Positions 15,509 through 24,761 of a stretch of 35,826 nt of DNA are shown one piece after another; the first letter of the stretch is position 1, and every line of letters begins with the position of its first letter. The notes beneath the pieces were generated by a model that had not been told where the DNA came from, did not search any database, and was given only the letters and a program-made list of their open reading frames with translations. Source of the DNA: Hyphomonadaceae bacterium (GTDB lineage: Bacteria > Pseudomonadota > Alphaproteobacteria > Caulobacterales > Hyphomonadaceae). The stretch is taken from contig JAIXVM010000205.1 in NCBI GenBank assembly GCA_027482995.1, forward strand, positions 1-35,826, read 5' to 3'. Position numbers and translations under genes: made by a program.

Positions 15509-16780
15509 ATGGCCACCAAGACGGCAGGTCGTGTCACCAAAGACATCTACGAAGTCGGCGAAATCCCGCCGGAGTTCCATGTTCCCAAGATGATGCACGC
15601 CTGGACGATCCGGCGCGAGCGTCATGGCCGCCCCTCCACGGCCATGCTGGTCGAGCAGGTGCCGGTGCCTGAAATCGACTCGGACGAAGTGCTCGTCCTC
15701 GTGATGGCGGCCGGCGTCAACTATAATGGCGTCTGGGCGGCGCTCGGCGAGCCGATTTCCCCGTTCGACGGCCACAAGCAACCTTTCCACGTCGCCGGCT
15801 CGGATGCCTCGGGCATCGTCTGGGCGGTCGGCAAGCGCGTCACCCGCGTGAAGCCGGGCGACGAAGTCGTCATTCACTGTAACCAGGACGACGGCGACGA
15901 CGAGGAGTGCAATGGCGGCGACCCGATGTTCTCGCCCAGCCAGCGCATCTGGGGTTATGAGACGCCAGACGGCAGCTTTGCCCAGTTCTGCCGCGTGCAG
16001 GCCCGCCAGTGCATGCCGCGCCCGAAACACCTGACCTGGGAAGAGAGCGCCTGTTACACGCTGACGCTTGCGACCGCCTACCGGATGCTGTTCGGCCACC
16101 GCCCGCACGTCCTCGCGCCGGCGGACAACGTGCTCGTCTGGGGTGCCTCCGGCGGCCTCGGCTGCTTTGCCGTCCAGCTTTGCGCCGTGACCGGCGCCAA
16201 CGCGATCGGCGTGGTCTCGTCCGAAGACAAGCGCGACTATGTGATGAGCCTCGGCGCCAAAGGCGTGATCAACCGCAATGACTTCAATTGCTGGGGTCAG
16301 CTGCCGAAAGTGAACGGCCCGGAATTCGCCGACTACATGAAAGAAAGCCGCAAGTTCGGCAAAGCGATCTGGGATATCACCGGCAAGAAAGACGTCGACA
16401 TGGTGTTCGAGCACCCGGGCGAGTCGACCTTCCCGGTCTCCGTCTTCGTCGTGAAGCGCGGCGGCATGGTCGTGATCTGCGCCGGCACCACCGGATTTAA
16501 CCTGACGATGGATGCCCGCTTCCTGTGGATGCGCCAGAAGCGCGTGCAGGGTTCGCACTTCGCCAACCTGAAACAGGCGTCGGAAGCCAACCAGCTGGTG
16601 ATCAACCGCCGCATCGATCCCGGCATGTCGGAAGTCTTTCCGTGGTCGGACATTCCGCTGGCCCACGAGAAGATGCTCGACAACAAGCACCTGCCTGGAA
16701 ACATGGCCGTGCTCGTCACCTCGCCGAAACCCGGCCTTCGCACGGTCGAGGATGTGCTGGCCGTCAACGGCCAGGGCTGA
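15509..16780 (+). CDS. ccr: crotonyl-CoA carboxylase/reductase
   Basis: 423 residues. A medium-chain reductase with the near-invariant Ccr stretches NYNGVWAALGEPI, HVAGSDASGIVW, IWGYETPDGSFAQF and VWGASGGLGCFAVQL (NADPH-binding). Residues that appear to match the CO2 pocket of the Kitasatospora enzyme are Asn73, Tyr150-Glu151 (Phe-Glu in that enzyme) and His348 in QGSHFAN. It reductively carboxylates crotonyl-CoA to (2S)-ethylmalonyl-CoA, the defining step of the ethylmalonyl-CoA pathway. The ATG at 15509 has CGGAGGA at correct spacing; the frame is open to 15470 without support. Ecm, which acts later in the same pathway, is nearby on the minus strand. Confidence 0.96.
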   Translation: MATKTAGRVTKDIYEVGEIPPEFHVPKMMHAWTIRRERHGRPSTAMLVEQVPVPEIDSDEVLVLVMAAGVNYNGVWAALGEPISPFDGHKQPFHVAGSDASGIVWAVGKRVTRVKPGDEVVIHCNQDDGDDEECNGGDPMFSPSQRIWGYETPDGSFAQFCRVQARQCMPRPKHLTWEESACYTLTLATAYRMLFGHRPHVLAPADNVLVWGASGGLGCFAVQLCAVTGANAIGVVSSEDKRDYVMSLGAKGVINRNDFNCWGQLPKVNGPEFADYMKESRKFGKAIWDITGKKDVDMVFEHPGESTFPVSVFVVKRGGMVVICAGTTGFNLTMDARFLWMRQKRVQGSHFANLKQASEANQLVINRRIDPGMSEVFPWSDIPLAHEKMLDNKHLPGNMAVLVTSPKPGLRTVEDVLAVNGQG

Positions 16781-16789
16781 TCCGGAAAT

Positions 16790-17188
16790 TCAGCCGTCCG
16801 TTCCGGGAATTTTTCGGAACGGCGGCGCTCCGGTGCACCACAGCACCAGCGCAATCAATGGAAACTGCAGGGCCACCCGCAGCCACAAGGCGGCGGGGCT
16901 CAGGACTGTGTCGCCGAGCGGTATGCCTGCGATGGCCATGTAGATATTGGCCGGCAACACCGCGATCAGATAGGCCGACAGCGCGAGCCCCGTCAGCGGC
17001 AGCCGCCATTTCGCGATCAGTGCGGCGGCAAACGCGAGTTCCATCGCGCCCGTGATCCAGACGATCGCCACCGGATAGGGCAGCACGGGTGGCACGATGC
17101 GCGCGAACGCATCGTCGAGCTGGAAGTGCAACACGCCCGCGATCAGGAAGAAAATGGCGAGGCCGAGCTGGACGATACGTCGGATCAT
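16790..17188 (-). CDS. DoxX-like membrane protein
   Basis: 132 residues with four predicted membrane helices. The opening GLAIFFLIAGVLHF and the second-helix GAMELAFAAALI are typical of the DoxX family of small inner-membrane proteins, whose functions are mostly unclear (some are linked to quinone or redox systems). The ATG at 17188 starts just before helix 1. The frame is open upstream, but that part is basic and antisense to the divergent GST region, so it is left out. It ends 9 bp after the converging ccr stop. Confidence 0.75.
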   Translation of the reverse strand: MIRRIVQLGLAIFFLIAGVLHFQLDDAFARIVPPVLPYPVAIVWITGAMELAFAAALIAKWRLPLTGLALSAYLIAVLPANIYMAIAGIPLGDTVLSPAALWLRVALQFPLIALVLWCTGAPPFRKIPGTDG

Positions 17189-17283
17189 GTTCGGCCTGTG
17201 TCTTGAGCTCTCCGTGGATCGTCTAGCCGCTTGCGCTAGGCGTGTCAGGCGGATTGAATGGCGCCCGAAGGAGCCCCTCTTCC

Positions 17284-17943
17284 ATGACACTCGCCCTCTA
17301 TGGCCACCCATTCTCATCCTACACGCAAAAAGCGCTGATTGCGCTCTACGAGAACGAAACGCCCTTCGAGTTCCGGATGATCGGGCCGGACACGCCGGAG
17401 CATATTGCGGACTGGCAGCGGCGCTGGCCGATGGGCAAGTTCCCGGTGCTCGCAGATGGCGACGAAACCATTGTCGAGGCGAGCATCATCATCGAGTATC
17501 TTGCGATGCGCTATCCGGGGCCCGTGGCGCTTCTGCCAGCAGACCCACAGACCGGTCTCCTGGTCCGCTTTCTCGACCGGTTCTTCGATCTCTATGTGAT
17601 GGATGCGATGCAGGTTGCCGTGGACGCCGCGCTTGGCCGGTTTCCCATGACGCGCGAAGACGGACGCGCTCTGGCGGCGCAGCGGCTGGACCGCGCCTAT
17701 GCCTGGCTCGAAGGCGCACTCGCAGGCAAGACCTGGGCGGCGGGCGACAGCTATACACTGGCCGATTGTGCGGCTTCGCCGTCCCTGTTCTATGCGGACT
17801 GGACGCATCCTATCCCGGACTCCTTTCCCCTGCTCCGCGCCTATCGAAGCCGGCTGTTGGCAAGGCCCTCCTTCGCGCGCGCCATCAACGAAGCGCGACC
17901 CTACCGGCCACTGTTCCCTCTGGGCGCGCCGGACCGGGATTGA
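17284..17943 (+). CDS. glutathione S-transferase family protein
   Basis: 219 residues. The N-terminal thioredoxin-like domain shows ALYGHPFSSYTQKALIALYE, MGKFPVL (cis-Pro) and ETIVEASIIIEYL; the helical C-terminal domain shows GDSYTLADCAAS. The Ser-Ser-Tyr near residues 10-12 probably supplies the glutathione-activating group. It is a different subfamily from the GST at 3134. The ATG has AAGGAG 10 bases upstream; the open frame upstream to 17242 lacks support. The NTF2-like gene follows 49 bp later on the same strand and may share its transcript. Confidence 0.9.
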   Translation: MTLALYGHPFSSYTQKALIALYENETPFEFRMIGPDTPEHIADWQRRWPMGKFPVLADGDETIVEASIIIEYLAMRYPGPVALLPADPQTGLLVRFLDRFFDLYVMDAMQVAVDAALGRFPMTREDGRALAAQRLDRAYAWLEGALAGKTWAAGDSYTLADCAASPSLFYADWTHPIPDSFPLLRAYRSRLLARPSFARAINEARPYRPLFPLGAPDRD

Positions 17944-17992
17944 CGCTCGCCGCGCGGCAAGGCACGCGCTGCACAGGACGAGGGAGTCATCG

Positions 17993-18349
17993 ATGCTGGA
18001 CAGAAACAAGGCGGAGACCTTCGCACGCGCCTGGGTGGCGGCGTGGAATGACCGGGACATTGACCGCATCCTTTCGCACTATGCCGATAACGTCGTGTTC
18101 CATTCACCGCGCATCGCGCGCGTGATGGGCAATGGCGCGGCGAGCGTTTCCGGCAAGGCGGAGTTGAGGGATTATTGGACGGAGGCGTTGAAACATGCGC
18201 CGGAGCTGTTCTTCGAACTTGAGGCGGTGCTGACGAGTTCCGACGCGATCACCCTTCTGTACACGAACCACCGCGAGGAACGCGTCGCGGAGACCTTCGT
18301 GTTCGATGCTGACGGCGATGTCCGCGAGTCGGTCGCTGCCTATGGCTGA
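17993..18349 (+). CDS. NTF2-like (SnoaL-type) domain protein
   Basis: 118 residues. The layout ARAWVAAWNDRDIDRILSHYADNVVFHSP followed by a Gly-rich loop, GKAELRDYWTEAL and paired strands is a standard SnoaL/NTF2-like cone fold. Such proteins can be isomerases, cyclases or ligand-binding proteins; this one cannot be specified. AGGGAG six bases before the ATG fixes the start. Its last ten bases overlap the end of the converging DMT exporter gene. Confidence 0.82.
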   Translation: MLDRNKAETFARAWVAAWNDRDIDRILSHYADNVVFHSPRIARVMGNGAASVSGKAELRDYWTEALKHAPELFFELEAVLTSSDAITLLYTNHREERVAETFVFDADGDVRESVAAYG

Positions 18350-19287
18350 GGCGTGGCCCGGCCGCGACCGCCGCCGCGCGCCAGCCACACACCGCCGAGG
18401 ATGAGGCAAAGCGCGAGCGCTGCGTTCCAGGACTGCGTCTCCCGGAAGAACAGCCAGCCAAACCCCGCACTGATCAGCGGGATCGCGTATCCGCTGAGCG
18501 ACACGAACGTGGCCCCTGCCCGGCGGATCAGGGTCATGTAGAGCAGCTGGGCGACACCGGACGAGCCGAGCCCCAGACCCAGAACCGCCGTCCAGTTGAC
18601 CCAGGACGCGCGGACCGTCTCCGCGTCGACCGTCAACGCCAGCGGCAAGGCTGTCAGCGCGGAGACCGTGGCATAACTTGCGGCGAACACGACGGCGTCC
18701 ATGACGGGCGCCGCGCGCGCGATCAGGGTGGAGGCGGCATAGGACAACGTCGCGATGAGCAGGAACACCTGCGCCCACGCGCTCGCCGTGCCGAAACCGG
18801 CCAGCGCTTCCGGGCCGAACAGCACGGCCACACCGATGAAACCGAGCGCGACGCCGATCGCGGTGCGGGCGGACATCTTTTCTTCGGCGAACAGGAGATT
18901 CGCGCCGATCGCCACAAAGACCGGCGAGGCGGCCGTGTAGAGCGCGGCCAGGCTCGAATTCACGGTCTCCTGCGCCGTTGTGATGAAAAAGAACGGGATG
19001 ACGGATCCCACAATCCCCATGCCCGTTATGGATATCCAGCGTTTGCGGTCACTCAGCGGCGGCAGATGCCGGCCGTTGGCAATCAGCACGATCCACAGAA
19101 AGGCCGCGCCGATGCACAGTCTCCCCGGCAGCACCCATTCGGCCGGCAAGCCCGTCTCCAGGCCTTTGCCGACCGCGACTCGTGTCATCGGGTAAGCGCC
19201 CGCCCAGATCATCGCCAGCAAGCCGAACAGCACCCAGTCGAGGACCGGGCGGCCCGGCTTGGCCGTCTGAAGGCTGGATTGTGTCAT
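18340..19287 (-). CDS. DMT family (EamA) transporter
   Basis: 315 residues with ten predicted helices arranged as two EamA repeats; the first begins at WVLFGLLAMIWAGAYPMTRVAVG and ends near residue 150, the second covers about 160-305. Typical motifs are SLAALYTAASPVFVAIGA and GATFVSLSGYAIPLISAGFGW. Members export metabolites such as amino acids across the inner membrane; substrate not predictable. The tail is Gly/Arg-rich. The ATG at 19287 has a purine-rich site upstream; an upstream GTG-type extension to 19362 is unsupported. It is divergent from gap. Confidence 0.88.
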   Translation of the reverse strand: MTQSSLQTAKPGRPVLDWVLFGLLAMIWAGAYPMTRVAVGKGLETGLPAEWVLPGRLCIGAAFLWIVLIANGRHLPPLSDRKRWISITGMGIVGSVIPFFFITTAQETVNSSLAALYTAASPVFVAIGANLLFAEEKMSARTAIGVALGFIGVAVLFGPEALAGFGTASAWAQVFLLIATLSYAASTLIARAAPVMDAVVFAASYATVSALTALPLALTVDAETVRASWVNWTAVLGLGLGSSGVAQLLYMTLIRRAGATFVSLSGYAIPLISAGFGWLFFRETQSWNAALALCLILGGVWLARGGGRGRATPQP

Positions 19288-19343
19288 CCTGAACTCTTCT
19301 CCAGCGAGGCAAGGCCGCTGAAAGCGCGTATGTCCCGGCTCGG

Positions 19344-19365
19344 ACTTGCACGCAACTTGCAAGCT
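19344..19365. promoter_or_regulatory. tandem 11-bp repeat upstream of gap
   Basis: Two abutting 11-bp units (ACTTGCACGCA and ACTTGCAAGCT, 9 of 11 alike) form TTGC/GCAA half-sites, including the palindrome CTTGCAAG. The one-turn spacing suggests operator sites between the divergent DMT and gap genes. Confidence 0.4.
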
Positions 19366-19514
19366 CGTGGCAGGCTTTCAACGGGCCGCTCAATCCCTTC
19401 CCCGGCGTCACTTTCGCGGCGCGGTGCCGCACGGAATGCGGGTGGACGTGGGGGAGCGGCGCCAGTAAATGGCTGCCAAACGTGCGAGATAGCTCGCCTG
19501 ACAGGAGAATTAAG

Positions 19515-20525
<1,011 letters not shown>

Positions 20526-20534
20526 ACCTGCCCA

Positions 20535-20605
20535 CCGCGCGCCCTCGCGAAAGCGCGGGTCTCGGCCGGGAAACATCAACCCAACGAGTAACCCGCTTGT
20601 GCGGG
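20535..20605 (+). other. hairpins in the gap-pgk intergenic leader
   Basis: In the 98-bp gap between gap and pgk, CCGCGC (20535-20540) can pair with GCGCGG (20553-20558), and CCCGC can pair with GCGGG around 20592-20605. Neither has a T-run. They may set relative expression or mRNA stability; no direct evidence. Confidence 0.3.
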
Positions 20606-20623
20606 AGTAAGCGGAAACGAGTC

Positions 20624-21832
20624 ATGACCAACTTCAAACGCATTTCGGATGCCGGCAATCTCAAGGGCAAGGTCGCCCTGGTGCGCGTGGACTTCAACGT
20701 GCCGATGGAGAATGGTCTGGTCACGGACGATACGCGGCTCAAGGCGGCGGTGCACACGGTCCAGACCCTGCGCACGGCCGGGGCAAAGGTTGTCCTTTTA
20801 TCGCATTTCGGGCGTCCGAACGGACAGCGCGTCGCCGAGATGAGCCTTGCGCCGATCGCCGGCGCCTTCGCGAAGGTGCTGGGCGCGAACGTCAGCTTCG
20901 TCGCCGATTGCAAGGGCGAACATGCCAAGCGCGCGATCGCGGACCTGCAGCCCGCCGGCGTCATCCTGCTGGAGAATACGCGCTTCTACAAAGGCGAGGA
21001 AAAGGGTGATCTGGAGCTTGCCCGCGAGATCGCTTCGCTTGGCGATATCTACGTCAACGATGCTTTCTCGGCCGCCCACCGCCGCCATGTGACGACCGCC
21101 GTGGTCGCAGAGCTGATGCCCGCCTATGCCGGCATCAACATGGAAGAAGAGCTCGACGCGCTCGACAAGGCGCTCGGCCGTCCGGTCCGCCCGGTGCTTG
21201 CCATTGTCGGCGGCGCCAAGGTCTCCTCCAAGATCGACCTGCTCAAGAACCTCGTGACGAAAGTCGACGCGCTCGCGATCGGCGGCGGCATGGCGAACAC
21301 CTTCCTGTACGCGCGCGGTTACTCCGTCGGCAAATCACTTTGCGAACGCGACCTGATGGACACGGCCAAGGAAATCGAAGCCATCGCGAAGGCGTCCGGT
21401 TGTGACCTCCTGCTGCCGCGCGATGTCGTCGTTGCCCGCGAGTTCAAGCCCAATGCGGCGCACCGGACTTGCGGCCTCGACGAAGTCTCGGACGACGAAA
21501 TGATCCTCGATGCCGGCCCGCAGTCCGTGGCGATCCTCGTCGCGGCGATGGACGTTGCGAAGACGATTGTCTGGAACGGGCCGCTTGGCGCATTCGAACT
21601 GACACCATTTGATGCAGCGACCGTCGCGGCCGCAAAGGCTGCCGCCGTGCGGGTCAAATCCGGCAAGCTGGTCGCCGTGGCCGGCGGCGGCGATACGGTG
21701 GCCGCGCTGCACCATGCCGGCGTGGCGCAGGACTTCACCTTCGTATCGACGGCTGGCGGCGCGTTCCTCGAATGGATGGAGGGCAAGGCCCTGCCCGGCG
21801 TCGAAGCCCTCAAAGCCTCGCACCTGGTTTGA
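20624..21832 (+). CDS. pgk: phosphoglycerate kinase
   Basis: 402 residues, full length. The N-terminal motif [12 protein letters not shown], then [23 protein letters not shown] and the substrate-side [13 protein letters not shown] are all present. The C-terminal nucleotide-binding half shows [32 protein letters not shown] and GGGDTVAAL. It transfers phosphate from 1,3-bisphosphoglycerate to ADP. The ATG at 20624 lacks a strong ribosome site; the open frame upstream overlaps the end of gap and is not the start. It is 98 bp after gap and likely co-transcribed. Confidence 0.97.
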   Translation: MTNFKRISDAGNLKGKVALVRVDFNVPMENGLVTDDTRLKAAVHTVQTLRTAGAKVVLLSHFGRPNGQRVAEMSLAPIAGAFAKVLGANVSFVADCKGEHAKRAIADLQPAGVILLENTRFYKGEEKGDLELAREIASLGDIYVNDAFSAAHRRHVTTAVVAELMPAYAGINMEEELDALDKALGRPVRPVLAIVGGAKVSSKIDLLKNLVTKVDALAIGGGMANTFLYARGYSVGKSLCERDLMDTAKEIEAIAKASGCDLLLPRDVVVAREFKPNAAHRTCGLDEVSDDEMILDAGPQSVAILVAAMDVAKTIVWNGPLGAFELTPFDAATVAAAKAAAVRVKSGKLVAVAGGGDTVAALHHAGVAQDFTFVSTAGGAFLEWMEGKALPGVEALKASHLV

Positions 21833-21957
21833 TCTGGGCCGCAAGGCAGCGGGCCCAACCTTTCGGGAAAAACCGAGTTTCTCAGCCGGACACGATGTGG
21901 CAGGATTTTCTCAGTTTTCCGGCATGCGGCTTGAATAGGAGCGCACCGGAGCTGTTC

Positions 21958-21984
21958 GCGGCCCGGGCTTTCAAAGCCCGCCGC
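21958..21984 (+). other. strong hairpin upstream of fda
   Basis: CGGGCTTT (21964-21971) pairs perfectly with AAAGCCCG (21973-21980), and an outer GCGG (21958-21961) pairs with CCGC (21981-21984) around a two-base bulge. No T-run follows, so it is not a standard terminator. It sits about 70 bp before fda, after pgk, and may be a 3'-end or leader structure. Confidence 0.45.
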
Positions 21985-22052
21985 GGCAGCACAACGGATA
22001 GACATTGAACCCCGGGGGACATCTGGCCGGGGGAAACAGAAGGGTTGGAACA

Positions 22053-22973
22053 ATGACGAGTACGGATATGACGAAGACGGCTGGCAAGACCGATATGGCG
22101 CGGCAGATGTCGCAAAAGGCGGGCTTCATTGCCGCCCTGGACCAATCGGGCGGCTCGACCCCCAAAGCCCTTCGTCAGTACGGCATCGAAGAAGGTGCCT
22201 GGTCGTCCGAAGAAGAAATGTACGGCCTCATCCACGACATGCGCGCCCGCATCATCAAGTCGCCGGCGTTCAGCGGCGAGAAGGTGATCGGCGCGATCCT
22301 GTTCGAACGCACGATGGACGGCGCGATCGACGGCATTCCGACCGCGGAATATCTCTGGACGAAGCGCCAGGTCGTGCCCTTCCTGAAAGTCGACAAGGGC
22401 CTCGAAGCCGCCAAAGACGGCGTGCAGCTGATGAAACCGATCACCGGCCTCGACGCCCTGCTTGAGCGCGCCGTCGCCAAGGGCATCTTCGGCACCAAGA
22501 TGCGCTCGGTCATCGATGCGGCCAACCCGGCCGGTATTGCCGCCGTTGTGGCGCAGCAGTTTGAAGTCGGCCAGCAGATCCTGTCCCACGGCCTGATGCC
22601 GATCATCGAGCCGGAAGTGACCATTTCGATCGCCGACAAGGCCGAAGCCGAGGAAATCCTCCGCGCCGAAATCCTCAAGCATCTCGACGCCCTGCCCGCG
22701 GACAAGCAAGTCATGCTGAAACTGACGCTGCCGACGAAAGCCAACTTCTACAAACCGCTGGTCGATCATCCGCGCGTCATGCGCGTCGTCGCCCTTTCCG
22801 GCGGTTACAGCCGCGAAGACGCCTGCCACAAGCTCGCCGCCAACACCGGCATCATCGCCAGCTTCTCGCGCGCGCTGACCGAAGGCCTGTCCGCGAAACA
22901 AGCGGATGCCGACTTTGACAAGGCACTCGGCCATACGGTCGACGCCATATGTGAAGCTTCCAAAGCGGGCTGA
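22053..22973 (+). CDS. fda: class I fructose-bisphosphate aldolase (bacterial type)
   Basis: 306 residues, closely like the Staphylococcus-type class I aldolase: GFIAALDQSGGSTPKAL, PFLKVDKGL, GIFGTKMRS, PIIEPEV, and the Schiff-base region VMLKLTLP with Lys223. LSGGYSREDA and IASFSRALTEGL complete the phosphate site. It cleaves fructose-1,6-bisphosphate without a metal ion, in contrast to class II enzymes. The ATG at 22053 has AAGGG about 9 bases upstream; a TTG at 22005 would be longer, and ATGs at 22068 and 22095 shorter. It lies 220 bp after pgk, so it may have its own promoter. Confidence 0.94.
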   Translation: MTSTDMTKTAGKTDMARQMSQKAGFIAALDQSGGSTPKALRQYGIEEGAWSSEEEMYGLIHDMRARIIKSPAFSGEKVIGAILFERTMDGAIDGIPTAEYLWTKRQVVPFLKVDKGLEAAKDGVQLMKPITGLDALLERAVAKGIFGTKMRSVIDAANPAGIAAVVAQQFEVGQQILSHGLMPIIEPEVTISIADKAEAEEILRAEILKHLDALPADKQVMLKLTLPTKANFYKPLVDHPRVMRVVALSGGYSREDACHKLAANTGIIASFSRALTEGLSAKQADADFDKALGHTVDAICEASKAG

Positions 22974-23014
22974 GCGCCGCTGCCCCTTGCGGGCACGATA
23001 GAGAATCCCATCTG

Positions 23015-23051
23015 AAGGGGTGCAGCTGCATGGCTGCGCCCTTTTGCTTTT
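23015..23051 (+). terminator. probable intrinsic terminator after fda
   Basis: A 12-bp stem with two G-T wobbles (23015-23026 with 23033-23044) and a 6-base loop is followed by TTGCTTTT. It lies 42 bp after fda and just before the zinc-ribbon gene; the T-run is interrupted. Confidence 0.6.
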
Positions 23052-23063
23052 GGAGACTGGCCG

Positions 23064-23366
23064 ATGAAATGTCCCGCTGACGGTGAAACCCTGATCATGG
23101 CGGACCGCTCCGGCGTCGAGATCGATTATTGCCCGAAATGCCGGGGCGTCTGGCTGGACCGGGGCGAGCTCGACAAGATCATCGACCGGTCGGCCACCGT
23201 GCTGCCAGCCCCGGCGCCTGCGCCCTCTGCCGAAACCCACCGCCCGGAGCATTACCGGGACGAAGGCCGCTTCCAGGATCGCCACGACGACGATGACGAC
23301 TGGAAGTACAAGAAGGGCAAGCGCCGCGGCCGCGACAGTTTCCTCAGCGATATTTTCGATTTCTGA
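23064..23366 (+). CDS. TFIIB-type zinc-ribbon protein
   Basis: 100 residues. The N-terminal 45 residues match the zf-TFIIB domain: KCPADGETL, then GVEIDYCPKCRGVWLDRGELDKII (Cys3, Cys23, Cys26, with Asp5 in place of the fourth Cys, as in many family members). After a Pro/Ala linker, the tail is strongly charged (a run of Asp at about 75-79, then Lys/Arg), ending in SDIFDF. Function is unknown, with nucleic-acid or protein binding usual for such ribbons. GGAG about nine bases before the ATG supports the start. Confidence 0.87.
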   Translation: MKCPADGETLIMADRSGVEIDYCPKCRGVWLDRGELDKIIDRSATVLPAPAPAPSAETHRPEHYRDEGRFQDRHDDDDDWKYKKGKRRGRDSFLSDIFDF

Positions 23367-23379
23367 GACATGCGCTAAG

Positions 23380-23395
23380 CCTCCGTCTTCGGAGG
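23380..23395 (+). promoter_or_regulatory. hairpin masking the ribosome site of the DUF1272 gene
   Basis: CCTCCG (23380-23385) pairs perfectly with CGGAGG (23390-23395) around a TCTT loop. The right arm is part of the GGAGGAGG ribosome-binding stretch upstream of the ATG at 23405, so translation could be limited by this fold. Confidence 0.4.
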
Positions 23396-23404
23396 AGGCT
23401 CTAC

Positions 23405-23638
23405 ATGCTCGAGATGCGACCTGGTTGCGAACGCTGCGACCACGACCTGCCGGCGGATGAGCCGGGCGCGTTCATCTGCTCTTTCGAGTGCACGTTCTGC
23501 GACGAATGCATGGACGGACCGCTCGACGGCGCATGCCCGAACTGCAAGGGCGAACTGGAGCCGCGTCCGATGCGGCGGGGCGCGGCGCTGGCGAAGAACC
23601 CGGCCAGCACCAAGCGCGTGTTCAGGCCGGCGGGTTAG
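23405..23638 (+). CDS. DUF1272 family cysteine-rich small protein
   Basis: 77 residues. Eight cysteines (8, 11, 25, 29, 32, 35, 44, 47) in paired CxxC-like spacing (RPGCERCDHDL, CSFECTFCDEC, CPNCKGEL) match DUF1272 and would bind two zinc ions. The C-terminal part is basic and proline-rich. No function is established for the family. GGAGGAGG precedes the ATG with good spacing. Its last 17 bases overlap the end of the converging DUF2798 gene. Confidence 0.87.
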   Translation: MLEMRPGCERCDHDLPADEPGAFICSFECTFCDECMDGPLDGACPNCKGELEPRPMRRGAALAKNPASTKRVFRPAG

Positions 23639-23900
23639 CGGGCTGGGCTTGCGGCGGCGGCGCAAATGGCGATTCGACGAATTGCAGCGCCAGACGCCGT
23701 GCGAGCGGCGCCACAATCAGGATGACCGGCAGGGCAACGGAAAATGCGAACGCCCAGCTCCGCATCCAGCGCGCAAGATAGTCTGGTGGGAACCCGACAT
23801 TGATCGCGGTGATGACGCCGGACATGAGGCAGCTCATGACGGTGGCCATGATGACGCCGAACACGGGTTGGAAAACCTTGGCGGGCAGTTTCTTGGCCAT
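23622..23900 (-). CDS. DUF2798 family small membrane protein
   Basis: 92 residues with two membrane helices: KVFQPVFGVIMATVMSCLMSGVITAIN and, after the polar YLARWMRSW loop, AFSVALPVILIVAPLARRL. This pattern and the Lys/Arg-flanked ends match DUF2798. The C-terminus is Pro/Ala-rich. Function unknown. GGAGAG upstream of the ATG supports the start. A promoter-like region with an inverted repeat lies just upstream. Confidence 0.83.
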   Translation of the reverse strand: MAKKLPAKVFQPVFGVIMATVMSCLMSGVITAINVGFPPDYLARWMRSWAFAFSVALPVILIVAPLARRLALQFVESPFAPPPQAQPANPPA

Positions 23901-23918
23901 GCAACTCTCCGGATTAGG

Positions 23919-23951
23919 GTTCTGATATAGAACTCAGTGAGCGCTTGTCCA
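23919..23951 (-). promoter_or_regulatory. promoter of the DUF2798 gene with overlapping inverted repeat
   Basis: On the minus strand TGGACA (23946-23951) is spaced 16 bases from TATATC (23924-23929). The inverted repeat GTTCT-N5-AGAAC (23919-23933) lies over the -10 box, as expected for a repressor site. Confidence 0.5.
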
Positions 23952-24009
23952 GTTTCGTTGAGGCGAGCCGCGTTGACTTCCCGGCCAGTCCGCCGCACAT
24001 GCCGCCGCC

Positions 24010-24681
24010 ATGACCACCACGCCCCCGCCCCGCCCGCGCACGCGGCTCTACCTGATCACGCCGCCGCAGGTTTCCGACATTCCGGCCTTCACGTCTGCCC
24101 TGACCGCCGCCATCGGCGCCGGCGACATCGCTTCGCTCCAGCTGCGCCTCAAAGGCAAGGACGGCCTGATCGATGTGGACGCCACCCGTGCCGTCAGCCG
24201 CGCCGTGACCGGCCTCGCCCAGGAGGCCGGCATTGCGGTGCTGATCAACGACTCGCCGGAGCTTGCCCGCGAACTCGGCGCCGACGGTGTGCATGTCGGC
24301 TGGGAGGATGTGCCTGTGAAGACTGCGCGCAGCCTGCTGGGGCCGGACGCGATCATCGGTGCCACCGCCAAGAACAGCTATCACAAGGCCATGCAGGCCG
24401 GCGAAGACGGCGCGGACTATGTCGCCTTCGGCGCGTTTTATCCGACGCAGACGAAAGAGCACACGGTGCCTGCCGAGCTGGAGCTGCTGCAAGTCTGGCA
24501 AGCGGCCATGCTGCTTCCGTGCGTGGCGATCGGGGGGATCACGGCCAGCAATGCCGAGCCGCTCGTGACGGCGGGCGCGGATTTCATTGCGGTGTCTTCC
24601 GGCGTCTGGGCCCAACCCGAGGGCCCGGCCGAAGCGGTGAAAGCCTTCAACGCGCTCCTCGACCGTCTGACGCCCCGTTAA
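24010..24681 (+). CDS. thiE: thiamine-phosphate synthase
   Basis: 223 residues of the ThiE TIM barrel: LYLITPP, an early QLRLKGKD in place of the common Q-R-K stretch, VLINDSPELARELGADGVHVG (pyrimidine/pyrophosphate site), a phosphate-binding IGATAKN, and ADYVAFGAFYPTQTKE. The C-terminal AIGGITASN and FIAVSSGVW are typical. It joins the hydroxymethylpyrimidine and thiazole phosphates. The sequence deviates somewhat from Gram-positive ThiE, as in many alphaproteobacteria. The ATG has no clear ribosome site. No TPP riboswitch is seen upstream. The suhB-like gene follows 80 bp downstream. Confidence 0.85.
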   Translation: MTTTPPPRPRTRLYLITPPQVSDIPAFTSALTAAIGAGDIASLQLRLKGKDGLIDVDATRAVSRAVTGLAQEAGIAVLINDSPELARELGADGVHVGWEDVPVKTARSLLGPDAIIGATAKNSYHKAMQAGEDGADYVAFGAFYPTQTKEHTVPAELELLQVWQAAMLLPCVAIGGITASNAEPLVTAGADFIAVSSGVWAQPEGPAEAVKAFNALLDRLTPR

Positions 24682-24761
24682 CGCTTCGCGCCTTGACCCT
24701 GCGGGCACAAGGGATTACGCCCCCGCCTCCCGCTCCAAAAAGCGCGCAAGAGCTATTTCTC

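Noticed and set aside
16798-16822. CCGTTCCG/CGGAACGG hairpin at the ccr end as a terminator.
   Set aside because: No T-run follows on either strand, and it lies in the coding end of the DoxX gene.
23901-24009. Possible TPP riboswitch before thiE.
   Set aside because: Only 109 bp are available and no CTGAGA-type core is present; the space is instead occupied by the promoter of the divergent DUF2798 gene.
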